Below, in pieces: positions 1-8,587 of a DNA stretch of 64,000 nt (positions are counted from its first letter, which is position 1; the number at the start of each line of letters is the position of its first letter). This DNA comes from an uncultured Actinomycetes bacterium (lineage in GTDB: Bacteria; Actinomycetota; Actinomycetes; Nanopelagicales; Nanopelagicaceae). Location of the stretch: contig CAILWW010000010.1 in assembly GCA_903838035.1 (NCBI GenBank), positions 1 to 64,000 on the forward strand, given 5' to 3'. Below the pieces are notes generated by a model. The model saw nothing but the letters and a program-made list of their open reading frames with translations, did no database searches and was not told where the DNA came from. The position numbers and the translations under genes are program-made.

Positions 1-201
1 ACCACCCAGATATGAATTGACTTCATCAAAGAGATATTCAGCGGTGCGAGATGATGTTGTGACGACAAGCAATGGATTGGATTGGGATAAGGTGCTGAGC
101 AGAAATCCATGCGCACTCGCCGGAGCAACAATTTCATCGCCTTGTGCGAGGTTCGCTATCTCATTAACTGAGAAATGGGAGAAAGATTTTAATAAAGCCA
201 A
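1..201 (-). CDS. mfd: Transcription-repair coupling factor Mfd, N-terminal fragment (cut by window edge)
   Basis: The minus strand opens with a TTG codon at 201, nine bases after a strong AAGGAGG site, and stays open for 67 codons to the window edge. The peptide starts with about 25 residues of leader helix (LKSFSHFSVNEIANLAQGDE) and continues VAPASAHGFLLSTLS and LLVVTTSSRTAEYLFDEV, which matches the first UvrB-like domain of Mfd. Mfd is the ATP-driven translocase that displaces stalled RNA polymerase and recruits UvrA. Identity rests on this short stretch plus context: in other actinobacteria mfd lies close to pth, rplY, prs and glmU, which follow here beyond ppc. An overlapping GTG just upstream is quickly stopped, so TTG is the start. 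Confidence 0.75.
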   Translation of the reverse strand, partial: MALLKSFSHFSVNEIANLAQGDEIVAPASAHGFLLSTLSQSNPLLVVTTSSRTAEYLFDEVNSYLGG

Positions 202-267
202 CTGTTCACTCCTCCTTAACTTACATAGCGCTAACTACTTTTTACTCGTAAATGAAAAGCCAAAAGG

Positions 268-291
268 CCCCACATCTGTGAAGGATGGGGG
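268..291. other. Small GC-rich hairpin between mfd and ppc
   Basis: CCCC-A-CATC pairs with GATG-GGGG around a seven-base loop. It lies in the 143-base gap between the divergent mfd and ppc genes, and no T-run follows it on either strand. If ppc is leaderless, this lies upstream of its transcript, so it may only be part of the promoter region. Confidence 0.25.
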
Positions 292-344
292 TTTAGGACT
301 TACTCGGTAATTCTAGCGTTACATAACTCTGCCATGATTACGCA

Positions 345-3050
345 GTGACCCCGCCAACAATCAGTACTAAAGCAGTCGATCCGAGCGACAATGCCGGACT
401 TCGTGCCGATGTCCGAAAGCTTGGAGATTTGCTCGGCGAGAGTTTGGTTAGACAAGAAGGACCAGAGCTGCTGGCTTTGGTTGAGAAAGTTCGGCAAGCA
501 GTTCGAGATTCAAAAGCCGATCAAATACTCGCCGAACTTACTGTGGATCAAAGCGTTGCTTTGGTGCGCGCTTTCAGCACGTACTTCAACCTTGCAAATG
601 TTGCAGAGCAAGTTCACCGCGCCAGAGTGCTTGCCGCGGACCGAGCTGAAGGTGGCTCTTGGATTAGCAGAGCGGTTGATCACATTCTTGCGGCAAAGGC
701 GGAACGCAAAGATTTCACAACCGAAGATATTCAAGAGTGGATTAATAAGTTTTCCGTAAGACCTGTCTTTACCGCACATCCAACAGAGGCAGCTCGGCGT
801 TCAGTACTGAGCAAGATGTCGAGCATCGCAGAGTTGCTTGATCAACCTGCTAACGCCACAACAGCGCGACGTCTCGCCGAAGAAGTAGATTTACTTTGGC
901 AGACCGATGAATTACGCCTTGGTCGCCCAGAGCCACTTGATGAGGCAACCAATGCTTTGTACTACCTAGATGACCTCTTTAAATTGACCATCCCAGAAGT
1001 CCTTGATGATTTCGCCAATGAGCTGCAGCGATTAGGGGTTACGGTCTCGCCTACCTCCCGGCCGTTAAGTTTTGGAACCTGGATTGGTGGTGATCGTGAT
1101 GGCAATCCTCACATCACTCCCCAAGTTACCAAGGATGCGATTGTTTTGCAGACGGGTCACTTTATTCGCACATTAATTAGCGTTATGGATACATTGCGCC
1201 AAACCCTCTCGGTCTCAACCCGAATTGCTGGCGCATCACAAGCGCTAAGAGATTCAGTCGCAACAGATCTCGAACTATTGCCCGAGATTGAAGAGCGCTA
1301 TCGCCGCCAAAATGTGGAAGAGCCTTACCGACTTAAAGCAACTGCTATTCGACATAAGTTAGTTCTAACAGCCAAGCGCCACGCTGCTAATGCACCACAT
1401 GTTGCTGGTCGAGATTACGAAAGTACTGCTGCGCTCCTCTCTGACTTATTACTCATGCGTGAATCGCTGATGGAGCATCGCGGTGAATTAATCGCAACTG
1501 GACTTCTTGAGCGAATTATTCGTACTGTCTCTAGCTTTGGCATCACCCATGCCACGATGGATGTGCGAGAACACTCCGATGCTCATCATCATGTACTTTC
1601 GCAAATTTATGGCGCGGAATATACAGATCGCGCATCAGTGCTTTCTCGTGAACTCGCCACCAACACATTTACCTCCTCCCCAGCTTTGGATGAGAACGCC
1701 CAAAAGACCCTTGGCACTTTTATCGCAATTCGTGAACTCATCGAAAAGTTCGGCCCAGAGGTGATGGAGACATACATCGTCTCTATGACCAAGAGCCATC
1801 TCGATGTATTTGCTCCTGTTGTACTTGCAAAAATCGCTGGATTGATTTCACTTCATGGCGATACCAAGTTCGCCAAGGTTGGCTTTGCCCCGCTCCTTGA
1901 GACTGTTGCCGAACTTCAAGCCGCTGACACAATCTTGGATAACTTGCTCTCAAACACTGATTACCGCAAGCTGGTGGAACTTCGCGGAAATATCCAAGAG
2001 GTGATGCTTGGATACTCTGATTCCAATAAGGATGCCGGAATTACGACTTCACAGTGGGAAATTCATAAGGCTCAGCGAAAACTTCGTGACATCGCCATCA
2101 AGCATGGCGTAACGCTTCGACTCTTCCATGGCCGCGGTGGATCGGTTGGCCGTGGTGGCGGTCCCACATACGATGCACTGATTGCACTTCCTTGGGGTTC
2201 GATCGATGGTCAGATAAAGATGACCGAACAAGGCGAAGTCATCAGCGACAAGTACTCACTTCCATCGCTAGCTCGAGAGAATGTTGAACTCTCCTTGGCT
2301 GCGGCGCTGGAGGCGACCGTACTTAATCGGGCACCTCGTCAATCACCCGAAGCGCTTTCGGCGTGGAACGATTGCATGAGTTTGGTAAGCGAGAGCGCAT
2401 TTAAGAGTTATCGCTCATTAATCGATCACCCCGACCTACCCCGTTATTTCTACGAATCCACTCCAGTCGAACAACTTGGAAACCTCTTCCTCGGCTCCCG
2501 GCCATCACGCCGACCTGATGCGAGTGCTGGTTTGGGTTCACTGCGCGCAATCCCATGGGTATTTGGCTGGACTCAATCGCGTCAGATTGTTCCCGGATGG
2601 TTCGGCGTTGGCTCTGGGCTTAAGGCCGCCCGCGAAGCTGGCAAGAGCGAAGTACTTTCCCAAATGCTCTCGGATTGGCACTTCTTCGCCACCTTCATCA
2701 GCAATGTAGAGATGACGCTGGCAAAAACGGATTTAGCGATGGCACGCAAATATGTAGAAAAGTTAGTTGATCCAACCTTGCATCATTTCTTAGCAACAAT
2801 TGAGGCCGAATTTGAACTTACTCGATCAGAGCTCTTATTGCTCACTAACAAGAGCGAGCTTTTAGGCGACCAAGCGATTCTTGCTCGTACCTTGGAAGTT
2901 CGCGATGCTTATCTTGCACCGCTGCACATGTTGCAGGTTGCGCTGCTTGCGCAAGTGCGCGCAAACCCAGAAGGCGCTGATCCACTTTTGCGCAGAGCTT
3001 TGTTATTAACAATCAATGGAGTCGCGGCAGGCCTTCGAAATACTGGCTGA
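345..3050 (+). CDS. ppc: Phosphoenolpyruvate carboxylase
   Basis: Carboxylates phosphoenolpyruvate with bicarbonate to oxaloacetate in the cytoplasm, refilling the TCA cycle. The 901-residue length is normal for the bacterial enzyme. Visible signatures are FTAHPTEAARR (catalytic His, near residue 145), GTWIGGDRDGNPH (near 245), GYSDSNKDAG (near 555), the LFHGRGGSVGRGGGP loop (near 595) and the conserved C-terminus ending NTG. Start is GTG: no Shine-Dalgarno is present, but CATGAT lies exactly six bases upstream, close to the leaderless -10 pattern seen across the window. It ends one base before the convergent pth stop codon, so no terminator fits between. It sits on the strand opposite to its neighbours, between mfd and pth. 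Confidence 0.97.
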   Translation: MTPPTISTKAVDPSDNAGLRADVRKLGDLLGESLVRQEGPELLALVEKVRQAVRDSKADQILAELTVDQSVALVRAFSTYFNLANVAEQVHRARVLAADRAEGGSWISRAVDHILAAKAERKDFTTEDIQEWINKFSVRPVFTAHPTEAARRSVLSKMSSIAELLDQPANATTARRLAEEVDLLWQTDELRLGRPEPLDEATNALYYLDDLFKLTIPEVLDDFANELQRLGVTVSPTSRPLSFGTWIGGDRDGNPHITPQVTKDAIVLQTGHFIRTLISVMDTLRQTLSVSTRIAGASQALRDSVATDLELLPEIEERYRRQNVEEPYRLKATAIRHKLVLTAKRHAANAPHVAGRDYESTAALLSDLLLMRESLMEHRGELIATGLLERIIRTVSSFGITHATMDVREHSDAHHHVLSQIYGAEYTDRASVLSRELATNTFTSSPALDENAQKTLGTFIAIRELIEKFGPEVMETYIVSMTKSHLDVFAPVVLAKIAGLISLHGDTKFAKVGFAPLLETVAELQAADTILDNLLSNTDYRKLVELRGNIQEVMLGYSDSNKDAGITTSQWEIHKAQRKLRDIAIKHGVTLRLFHGRGGSVGRGGGPTYDALIALPWGSIDGQIKMTEQGEVISDKYSLPSLARENVELSLAAALEATVLNRAPRQSPEALSAWNDCMSLVSESAFKSYRSLIDHPDLPRYFYESTPVEQLGNLFLGSRPSRRPDASAGLGSLRAIPWVFGWTQSRQIVPGWFGVGSGLKAAREAGKSEVLSQMLSDWHFFATFISNVEMTLAKTDLAMARKYVEKLVDPTLHHFLATIEAEFELTRSELLLLTNKSELLGDQAILARTLEVRDAYLAPLHMLQVALLAQVRANPEGADPLLRRALLLTINGVAAGLRNTG

Positions 3051-3051
3051 T

Positions 3052-3618
3052 TTAAGAGTTGAAATCTTGCTGAGCGCGCTCGAGTCCTTTTTCAATGAGG
3101 CACTCAACTGCGGCTGCCCCGCGCGCAATAAAATCTGCTAACTCCTTCTTCTCATTGGAGGAGAAGGGCTTTAAAACAAAGTCCGCTGGATCTTGTGGGC
3201 CGGCCGGACGACCGACTCCCATGCGTACGCGGAAATAATCAGGTCCGGAGAAGTGGGTAGTCAGGGATTTCAAACCATTATGGCCATTATCGCCTCCGCC
3301 TTTTTTAATACGGATAACGTTAAAATCAATATCGAGTTCATCATGTATCACAATTAAATGAGATGGATCGACTTTATAGAAATCTGCCAGCGCTTTAGTG
3401 GGGGCGCCTGAATCATTCATGTAGCCCTGGGACTTTGCTAGTACGACTGGATCTCCGGCGACGCGAATATCAGCAATTTCGCACTTTGATTTGTGTGTCG
3501 AAAATTTAGAGTTGATGGCTAGGTAATTAATAACCATCTGACCAATATTGTGTCTTGTCTGCGCGTAGGAAGTTCCGGGATTTCCTAATCCCAGAACTAT
3601 CCATCGCGAATTATCCAT
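3052..3618 (-). CDS. pth: Peptidyl-tRNA hydrolase
   Basis: Releases tRNA from peptidyl-tRNA that drops off ribosomes. The 188-residue protein carries the family motifs in order: GLGNPG near the N-terminus, the catalytic histidine in TRHNIGQ, QGYMNDSG, and VIHDELDIDF followed by KKGGGDNGHNGLKS and FRVRMGVGRP. The ATG start at 3618 has no clear Shine-Dalgarno; TATTTA lies six bases upstream. It follows rplY on the same strand with a 24-base gap, the usual actinobacterial rplY-pth order. Confidence 0.97.
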   Translation of the reverse strand: MDNSRWIVLGLGNPGTSYAQTRHNIGQMVINYLAINSKFSTHKSKCEIADIRVAGDPVVLAKSQGYMNDSGAPTKALADFYKVDPSHLIVIHDELDIDFNVIRIKKGGGDNGHNGLKSLTTHFSGPDYFRVRMGVGRPAGPQDPADFVLKPFSSNEKKELADFIARGAAAVECLIEKGLERAQQDFNS

Positions 3619-3642
3619 GCAGATTAAATATGGATTGGTTAA

Positions 3643-4248
3643 TTACTCTTTTGGAGCTTCAGCTGCAGGAGCAGCAGCATCTGCGGCAGGAGCGGCCTCA
3701 GCTTCAGCTGCGGTGCCACGCTCTGAAAGGTGAACAACTGGCATCTCTGGATCAGAGACCAAAGTTACGCCAGCTGGAAGTACAACATCCTTGGCATAGA
3801 GCGACTTACCAGCAGCAAGGCCGGTGAGATCAAGTGCGAGGAATGATGGAATTGATGTTGCTTCAGCCTCAACCTCGATGACGTTTGAGTTGTGCTCGAG
3901 GATGCCATCGCGATCATGCTCACCTGAGGTATGAACAGGAACTTCAACGGTAACGCGCTCACCGCGACGAACGATGACAAGGTCAACGTGTGCAAGTGCG
4001 CTGGTAAGAGGGTTACGAGTTACTGACTTTGGAAGTGTGAGTTCGGTCTTTCCATCGACAACGATATCGAGTAGAACGTTTGAGGCCTTAAGAGCTGCGC
4101 CGAGCTCGCGAGCTGGAAGTGCAACGTGACGAGGAGCTTCTCCGTGGCCATAGATAACTGCTGGGATTAAACCTGCGCGACGATCGCGACGTGAAGCACC
4201 CTTACCAAATTCGGTACGAGCGGTGCCGTTGATGGAAATCTCTGCCAT
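3643..4248 (-). CDS. rplY: 50S ribosomal protein L25/general stress protein Ctc
   Basis: Binds 5S rRNA in the large ribosomal subunit. At 201 residues it is the long Ctc/TL5 type: an N-terminal L25 domain (to about residue 95, with LIPAVIYGHGE and NPLTSALAHVDL) and a C-terminal beta domain, then an Ala/Glu/Pro-rich tail of about 25 residues. An AAGGAG site seven to eight bases before the ATG supports the start. A structured RNA segment lies in the 131-base gap upstream, between this gene and the TetR gene. Confidence 0.96.
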   Translation of the reverse strand: MAEISINGTARTEFGKGASRRDRRAGLIPAVIYGHGEAPRHVALPARELGAALKASNVLLDIVVDGKTELTLPKSVTRNPLTSALAHVDLVIVRRGERVTVEVPVHTSGEHDRDGILEHNSNVIEVEAEATSIPSFLALDLTGLAAGKSLYAKDVVLPAGVTLVSDPEMPVVHLSERGTAAEAEAAPAADAAAPAAEAPKE

Positions 4249-4284
4249 GTGAATCTCTCCTTTAAATAAAACGCGAACAACAAT

Positions 4285-4336
4285 CGTTCCAGGAGAGCCA
4301 CCCGTCGATTACGGGTAATAACCCCTCGCCGGAACG
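4285..4336 (-). ncRNA. Structured leader upstream of rplY
   Basis: Read on the minus strand, CGTTCC (4336-4331) pairs with GGAACG (4290-4285), enclosing a second perfect hairpin ACCCGT-aatcg-ACGGGT (4316-4300). No T-run follows, so it is not an ordinary terminator of the upstream TetR gene. Its position 36 bases before the rplY ATG suggests an autoregulatory leader for a ribosomal protein; that role is inference from position and structure. Confidence 0.45.
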
Positions 4337-4379
4337 TGTTGAAGGGTATCCCGAGAGACGCGAGTAGGGCAAATTGCCT

Positions 4380-4991
4380 TTATTTAATGGGGAAGAAGAC
4401 CTTATCAAGCACAGAATCAATTGCTTGATTCCAATTTTCCGCATCCATTCGAGTTGGGGTTATGTCATCCACAATCTTTCCGATCGTATAGGCCTGAACC
4501 ATCACGCCCACAATGCGAGGATCCAGTGTGGGGTCTCCCCAGCCACGTTCCACGCTCTCGCGAAATAAATCTGCAAGAGCATCAGTCAATCGCTCTTGTT
4601 CTTCGCCAAGCAACGCCTTCATCCGTGGAATGCGAATTGCTTTTGCTATAGCGGTGACTCGTTCGGAGCGATGTCGTGTTAACTCTTGTGCTTGAGTCGC
4701 TCTGGTTACTTTCTTTAAGCCTTCGACTAAATCAGCTCTAGTTTTGGCGGAGGAGATTACGCCATTGAGCATAACGACTGAGTTATCGACGAAACGGGCA
4801 AAACGCGCAACCATCGCATGTTCTACAAGTTCTGGGAAATCCTCGAAGTGATGATAGAGCGAGCCCTTAGATATTCCGGAGATCTCGAGCACTTGATCGC
4901 TGTTGATCTCCATCGCTGGCTGCGTGTCCATCAATGTAACGACGGTATCGATCAAAGTCTGCTTCGTTGGGTGAAGGGATTTAGCACCCAT
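4380..4991 (-). CDS. TetR/AcrR family transcriptional regulator
   Basis: 203 residues. The N-terminal helix-turn-helix is clear: INSDQVLEISGISKGSLYHHFEDFPELVEHAM (residues about 30-60), where the GISKGSLYHHF segment is the TetR recognition helix. The C-terminal two thirds is a helical ligand domain with no recognisable subfamily. TAGGAG lies six bases before the ATG, and the gene starts nine bases after the prs stop codon, so it is probably cotranscribed with prs. This is an unusual place for a TetR gene. Its target and ligand are unknown. Confidence 0.9.
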   Translation of the reverse strand: MGAKSLHPTKQTLIDTVVTLMDTQPAMEINSDQVLEISGISKGSLYHHFEDFPELVEHAMVARFARFVDNSVVMLNGVISSAKTRADLVEGLKKVTRATQAQELTRHRSERVTAIAKAIRIPRMKALLGEEQERLTDALADLFRESVERGWGDPTLDPRIVGVMVQAYTIGKIVDDITPTRMDAENWNQAIDSVLDKVFFPIK

Positions 4992-5000
4992 TATTAACTC

Positions 5001-5981
5001 CTAACTATGGCCATCAAAGAGACTGGTGACTGAGCCATCCTCAAATACTTCACGAATTGCACGAGCGAGTAAAGGAGCAATCGACAAGACTGTTAGTCCA
5101 TCGAAGCGAGCCTCTTCCGGAATTGGAAGTGTATCGGTCACCACAACTTCTGATACGCGAGAGGCCTTTAAGCGCTCGACTGCAGGTCCAGAAAGTACTG
5201 CGTGAGTTGCGGCAACAATCACATCTTTCGCGCCTTCGGCGAAGAGGGCATCAACCGCCTTGGTAATCGTTCCGGCGGTATCGATCATGTCATCGATAAC
5301 AACGCAAGTCTGACCTTTCACATCTCCAACCACGCGACCAGTGACAGATTCGTTTGGAATCCGTGGGTCACGAGTCTTATGGATGAAGGCAATTGGACAG
5401 CCACCGAGCATGTCTGACCAACGTTCGGCGACACGAACCCGACCAGAGTCTGGAGATACGATGGTTAAACGCGAACGATCAACTTTGCTTCCTACATAAT
5501 TTGTAAGGAGTGGAAGTGCAAACAAGTGGTCTACCGGACCATCGAAGAAACCTTGAATTTGTGCAGTATGTAGGTCAACCACCATCAAGCGATCGGCACC
5601 TGCAGTCTTAAATAAATCCGCCATTAATCGGGCTGAAATTGGCTCACGTCCACGATGCTTCTTATCCTGGCGGGCGTAGCCATAGAAAGGTGCGACGACC
5701 GTGATGCGCTTTGCCGATGCGCGCTTGAGTGCATCGACCATGATGAGTTGTTCCATGATCTGCTTATTTACGGGAGTGGCATGACTTTGCAGCACGAATG
5801 CATCACAGCCACGAACGCTCTCTTCAAAACGAACGAAGATCTCACCGTTGGCAAAGTCATAGGCGGATGTTGGAGTGATAGGAATGCCGAGTTCGGCAGC
5901 TACACCTTCTGCAAGTTCTGGGAACCCACGACCGGTAAAGAGGCGCAACCGCTTTTCAGATGAGAGTCGAAGTTCGCTCAT
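5001..5981 (-). CDS. prs: Ribose-phosphate pyrophosphokinase
   Basis: Makes PRPP from ribose 5-phosphate and ATP, feeding purine, pyrimidine, histidine, tryptophan and NAD synthesis. The 326-residue protein shows FANGEIFVRFEESVRG, FYGYARQDKKHRGREPI (ATP binding), VVDLHTAQIQGFFDGPVDHL (metal site) and the PRPP-binding loop VVIDDMIDTAGTI (near residue 225). GGAG lies eight bases before the ATG. It follows glmU by 45 bases, the conserved glmU-prs pair, and leads into the TetR gene. Confidence 0.98.
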   Translation of the reverse strand: MSELRLSSEKRLRLFTGRGFPELAEGVAAELGIPITPTSAYDFANGEIFVRFEESVRGCDAFVLQSHATPVNKQIMEQLIMVDALKRASAKRITVVAPFYGYARQDKKHRGREPISARLMADLFKTAGADRLMVVDLHTAQIQGFFDGPVDHLFALPLLTNYVGSKVDRSRLTIVSPDSGRVRVAERWSDMLGGCPIAFIHKTRDPRIPNESVTGRVVGDVKGQTCVVIDDMIDTAGTITKAVDALFAEGAKDVIVAATHAVLSGPAVERLKASRVSEVVVTDTLPIPEEARFDGLTVLSIAPLLARAIREVFEDGSVTSLFDGHS

Positions 5982-6026
5982 GGTCTTTGCTCCGTTTTCG
6001 TTGGTCGTGATTTGTGGGTCAAAAAG

Positions 6027-7457
6027 TTAGTCAGTGGCTCCAGCTTTACGAGCGGCGAGATCCGAAGAGCTCCCCTTTCGTTTGCGTAATACCCAACCAA
6101 GAATATTGCGTTGCTTTGCTCGAGCTACGGCAATAGAACCTGCTGGGACATCTTCGGTAATGACCGAACCGGCTGCCGTGTATGCGCCATCTCCAATGGA
6201 GACTGGGGCAACGAGCATGCTGTCGCTTCCGATTCGCACCTCGTTTCCGACAATGGTCTGGTGTTTCTCAACGCCATCATAATTTACAAAAATAGTAGCT
6301 GCTCCGATATTTGAACCAGTACCAATCGTGGCATCGCCAACGTACGATAAATGTGGAACTTTAGAGCCAGCTCCAATTGTTGAATTCTTTACTTCTACAT
6401 ATGCGCCTACTTTGGCGCCAACTCCCACATTGCTACCTGCGCGCAAATAGCTAAATGGACCGATGTTTGCATCAGCCCCGATTGTGCTTTCCGTACAGTT
6501 GGATTCAACGACCGATGCGCCTTCGCCAACAAATACATTTTTAAGTGTGGTGCGGGGACCAATCACGGCACGAGTTCCGATGGAAGTGGTGCCTTGTAAC
6601 CAAGAACCCGGATGGATAGTGCTATCGGGCGCGACTTTAACGGTGGCATCAATCCAGGTTGTGGTGGGATCGATGATGGCAACGCCAGATCGCATATGTG
6701 CATCATTGATACGATCTCGCATAATCGATGCGCATTCGGCAAGTTGAGCGCGATCGTTAATTCCCAAAGTTTCGGTGTAATCATTGGAGAGTACTGCGGA
6801 GGCTTTGTTGCTCTCAGCCTTTATAAGCGCAATAACATCGGTGAGGTATAGCTCGCCTTGCGAATTATTATTTGAAATCTTATGAATGGAATTTACTAAA
6901 GCTGATGCATTAAATAGATATACGCCGGTGTTGATCTCATCTATTTCTTGCTCTTCTTCGGTTGCATCTCGTTGCTCCACAATGCGCTCGATTGCTCCAA
7001 GTTCGTCACGGATGATGCGGCCATATCCGGTCGGATCTGGGAGTTGTGCGGTGAGGACAGAGACGTGACTTCCAGAGGCAAGATGAACATCTAAAAATTC
7101 TTGCAAAGTAAAAGTGGTTAACAAAGGAGTATCGCCTGCGAGAACCAAAACTGAACCTTGGGCCTGAATTCCTTCCAGCGCCAGCTGTACGGCGTGCCCG
7201 GTTCCTTTTCGCTCAGCTTGAAAAACTGTGGTGGCGTTCGGTGCAATCTCTTTAATATGTGGTTCTACGCTCTCGCGCGAGGAGCCAACAACGACTCGCA
7301 GATCCTTGGGATTGAGTGGCTTAAGCGCTTCGAGTACATGTCCAACAACGCTTCTTCCAGCAATTGTGTGAAGGACCTTTGATGTGGAGGATTTCATGCG
7401 CGTACCTTCGCCAGCCGCGAGCACAATCGCGATATCTAGCCCAGACCCAGTGGTCAT
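6027..7457 (-). CDS. glmU: Bifunctional UDP-N-acetylglucosamine pyrophosphorylase/glucosamine-1-phosphate N-acetyltransferase
   Basis: Catalyses the last two steps to UDP-GlcNAc, the precursor of peptidoglycan. The N-terminal half (to about 235) is the uridyltransferase with VLAAGEGTRMKSSTSKVLH and LAGDTPLL. The C-terminal half is a left-handed beta helix of hexapeptide repeats containing GPFSYLRAG, KVPHLSYVGDA and NIGAATIFVNYDG, where acetyl-CoA binds. The 476 residues fit the family. AAGGAG lies 13 bases upstream of the ATG, a somewhat long spacing. The gene follows tRNA-Gln on the same strand. Confidence 0.98.
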   Translation of the reverse strand: MTTGSGLDIAIVLAAGEGTRMKSSTSKVLHTIAGRSVVGHVLEALKPLNPKDLRVVVGSSRESVEPHIKEIAPNATTVFQAERKGTGHAVQLALEGIQAQGSVLVLAGDTPLLTTFTLQEFLDVHLASGSHVSVLTAQLPDPTGYGRIIRDELGAIERIVEQRDATEEEQEIDEINTGVYLFNASALVNSIHKISNNNSQGELYLTDVIALIKAESNKASAVLSNDYTETLGINDRAQLAECASIMRDRINDAHMRSGVAIIDPTTTWIDATVKVAPDSTIHPGSWLQGTTSIGTRAVIGPRTTLKNVFVGEGASVVESNCTESTIGADANIGPFSYLRAGSNVGVGAKVGAYVEVKNSTIGAGSKVPHLSYVGDATIGTGSNIGAATIFVNYDGVEKHQTIVGNEVRIGSDSMLVAPVSIGDGAYTAAGSVITEDVPAGSIAVARAKQRNILGWVLRKRKGSSSDLAARKAGATD

Positions 7458-7530
7458 GATGGTGACGCTGCTCCTTCGGTAGTTCGGCTACTTCTTAAAG
7501 GCGAGCATATGTCCTTAGGGGGAGAAACTT

Positions 7531-7570
7531 TTGGCTCCGCCACCAGGTACCTTGGCTCCGCCACCAGGTA
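7531..7570. repeat. Tandem duplication of the tRNA-Gln 3' end
   Basis: TTGGCTCCGCCACCAGGTA occurs twice, at 7531-7549 and 7552-7570, 21 bases apart and identical over 19 bases. The second copy is the 3' part of the tRNA-Gln gene (T-arm 3' strand, acceptor strand and encoded CCA, read on the minus strand). The first copy lies directly downstream of the tRNA. Duplicated tRNA 3' ends are the usual trace of tyrosine-integrase attachment sites, though no integrase is present in the window. Confidence 0.8.
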
Positions 7571-7627
7571 TCGATCCTGGACCCTGGGCTTCAAAGGCCC
7601 ATGTGCTAGCCACTACACAATGGCGGA
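7553..7627 (-). tRNA. tRNA-Gln (anticodon TTG)
   Basis: The minus strand folds as a complete cloverleaf of 75 bases including an encoded CCA. Acceptor strands are TCCGCCA and TGGCGGA, the anticodon stem is TGGGC/GCCCA with loop CTTTGAA (anticodon TTG, reading CAA/CAG), and the T-arm is CAGG-ATCGATA-CCTG. It lies between ispE and glmU. Confidence 0.95.
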
Positions 7628-7669
7628 ACCTGAATTGTCCACTATGAGCGGGGCTAGTGCCAAACTGAG

Positions 7670-8587
7670 TTAAAGGGTCTCAATCACTCGTGCGCCATGG
7701 ACCGGGCCACTGGCCCTCGAGCATCCCGCAACAACTCCACTAGAACTTAGGGCCATTGTGAGATCGAGCCCCTTCTCCTCATTTTCGACAAGGAATGCAA
7801 CTGTAGGTCCGGAGCCCGACACCAAAGCTCCGAGGGCTCCATAATCCTGACCTACATCTAGGACTAAACGTAGTGCTGGACGAAGCGAACATGCCGCCGC
7901 CTGCAGGTCGTTGGAGAGTGCTCTGCCGAGTGCGTGGGTATCTCCGGCACGAAGCGCTTGCATCAAAGTTTCACTGATATGTGGCTGTGCGATATTCATG
8001 CCTTCCCGAAGGCGATCGCATTCTTGATAAACAGCGGGCGTAGAAAGTCCTTGATTGGAAGTTGCGAGTACCCAGTGATAACTCCCCTTGCTTAGCGCCG
8101 GTGTCAGTTGATCACCGCGACCGCGGCCGATGGCAATTCCGCCAGATATGGCAAATGGAATATCGCTTCCAAGTTGTGCCGCGATTTTTTCAAGTTGGTC
8201 TCGCGCTAGCCCTAATTCAAAGAGCGCATCGATTGCGACAATCACACCTGCGGCATCCGCGCTTCCACCCGCCATTCCGCCTGCGACGGGAATATCTTTT
8301 TTGATGTGAATTTCTAAATCTGGGGCAAGCTCATAATTCTTTACCATTAAGGCTACCGCTTTTACTGCCAGGTTGGAGGAATCGGTCGGTACGCCTTGAG
8401 TTATGCCAGAGAGAGTTAATGAAATTCCGGAACCTGGTGGAGCGAGTTTTACGGTGACATCATCAAAGAGTGAGAGCGCCTGAAAGACGGTGGCGAGTTC
8501 ATGGAAGCCATCGCTGCCGACTGGACCTACGGAAAGTTGGAGGTTGACCTTTGCCGGCGCCCTAACTACAACACCGTTAAATCTCAT
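7670..8587 (-). CDS. ispE: 4-diphosphocytidyl-2-C-methyl-D-erythritol kinase
   Basis: GHMP-family kinase of the non-mevalonate (MEP) isoprenoid pathway; phosphorylates the 2-hydroxyl of CDP-methylerythritol. The 305 residues include the N-terminal RAPAKVNLQLSVG motif, the ATP-binding loop PVAGGMAGGSADAAG (near residue 105) and the C-terminal GALVSGSGPTVAFLV. Its ATG overlaps the rsmA stop by four bases, so it is translationally coupled to rsmA as in other actinobacteria. Confidence 0.97.
   Translation of the reverse strand: MRFNGVVVRAPAKVNLQLSVGPVGSDGFHELATVFQALSLFDDVTVKLAPPGSGISLTLSGITQGVPTDSSNLAVKAVALMVKNYELAPDLEIHIKKDIPVAGGMAGGSADAAGVIVAIDALFELGLARDQLEKIAAQLGSDIPFAISGGIAIGRGRGDQLTPALSKGSYHWVLATSNQGLSTPAVYQECDRLREGMNIAQPHISETLMQALRAGDTHALGRALSNDLQAAACSLRPALRLVLDVGQDYGALGALVSGSGPTVAFLVENEEKGLDLTMALSSSGVVAGCSRASGPVHGARVIETL

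Noticed and set aside
17-310. 97-residue plus-strand frame at the window start
   Set aside because: Runs opposite the mfd N-terminus, which has a strong RBS and a protein-like sequence.
4285-4336. rplY leader read as TetR gene terminator
   Set aside because: The stem is not followed by T-run on the minus strand and is closer to rplY; kept as a leader element.
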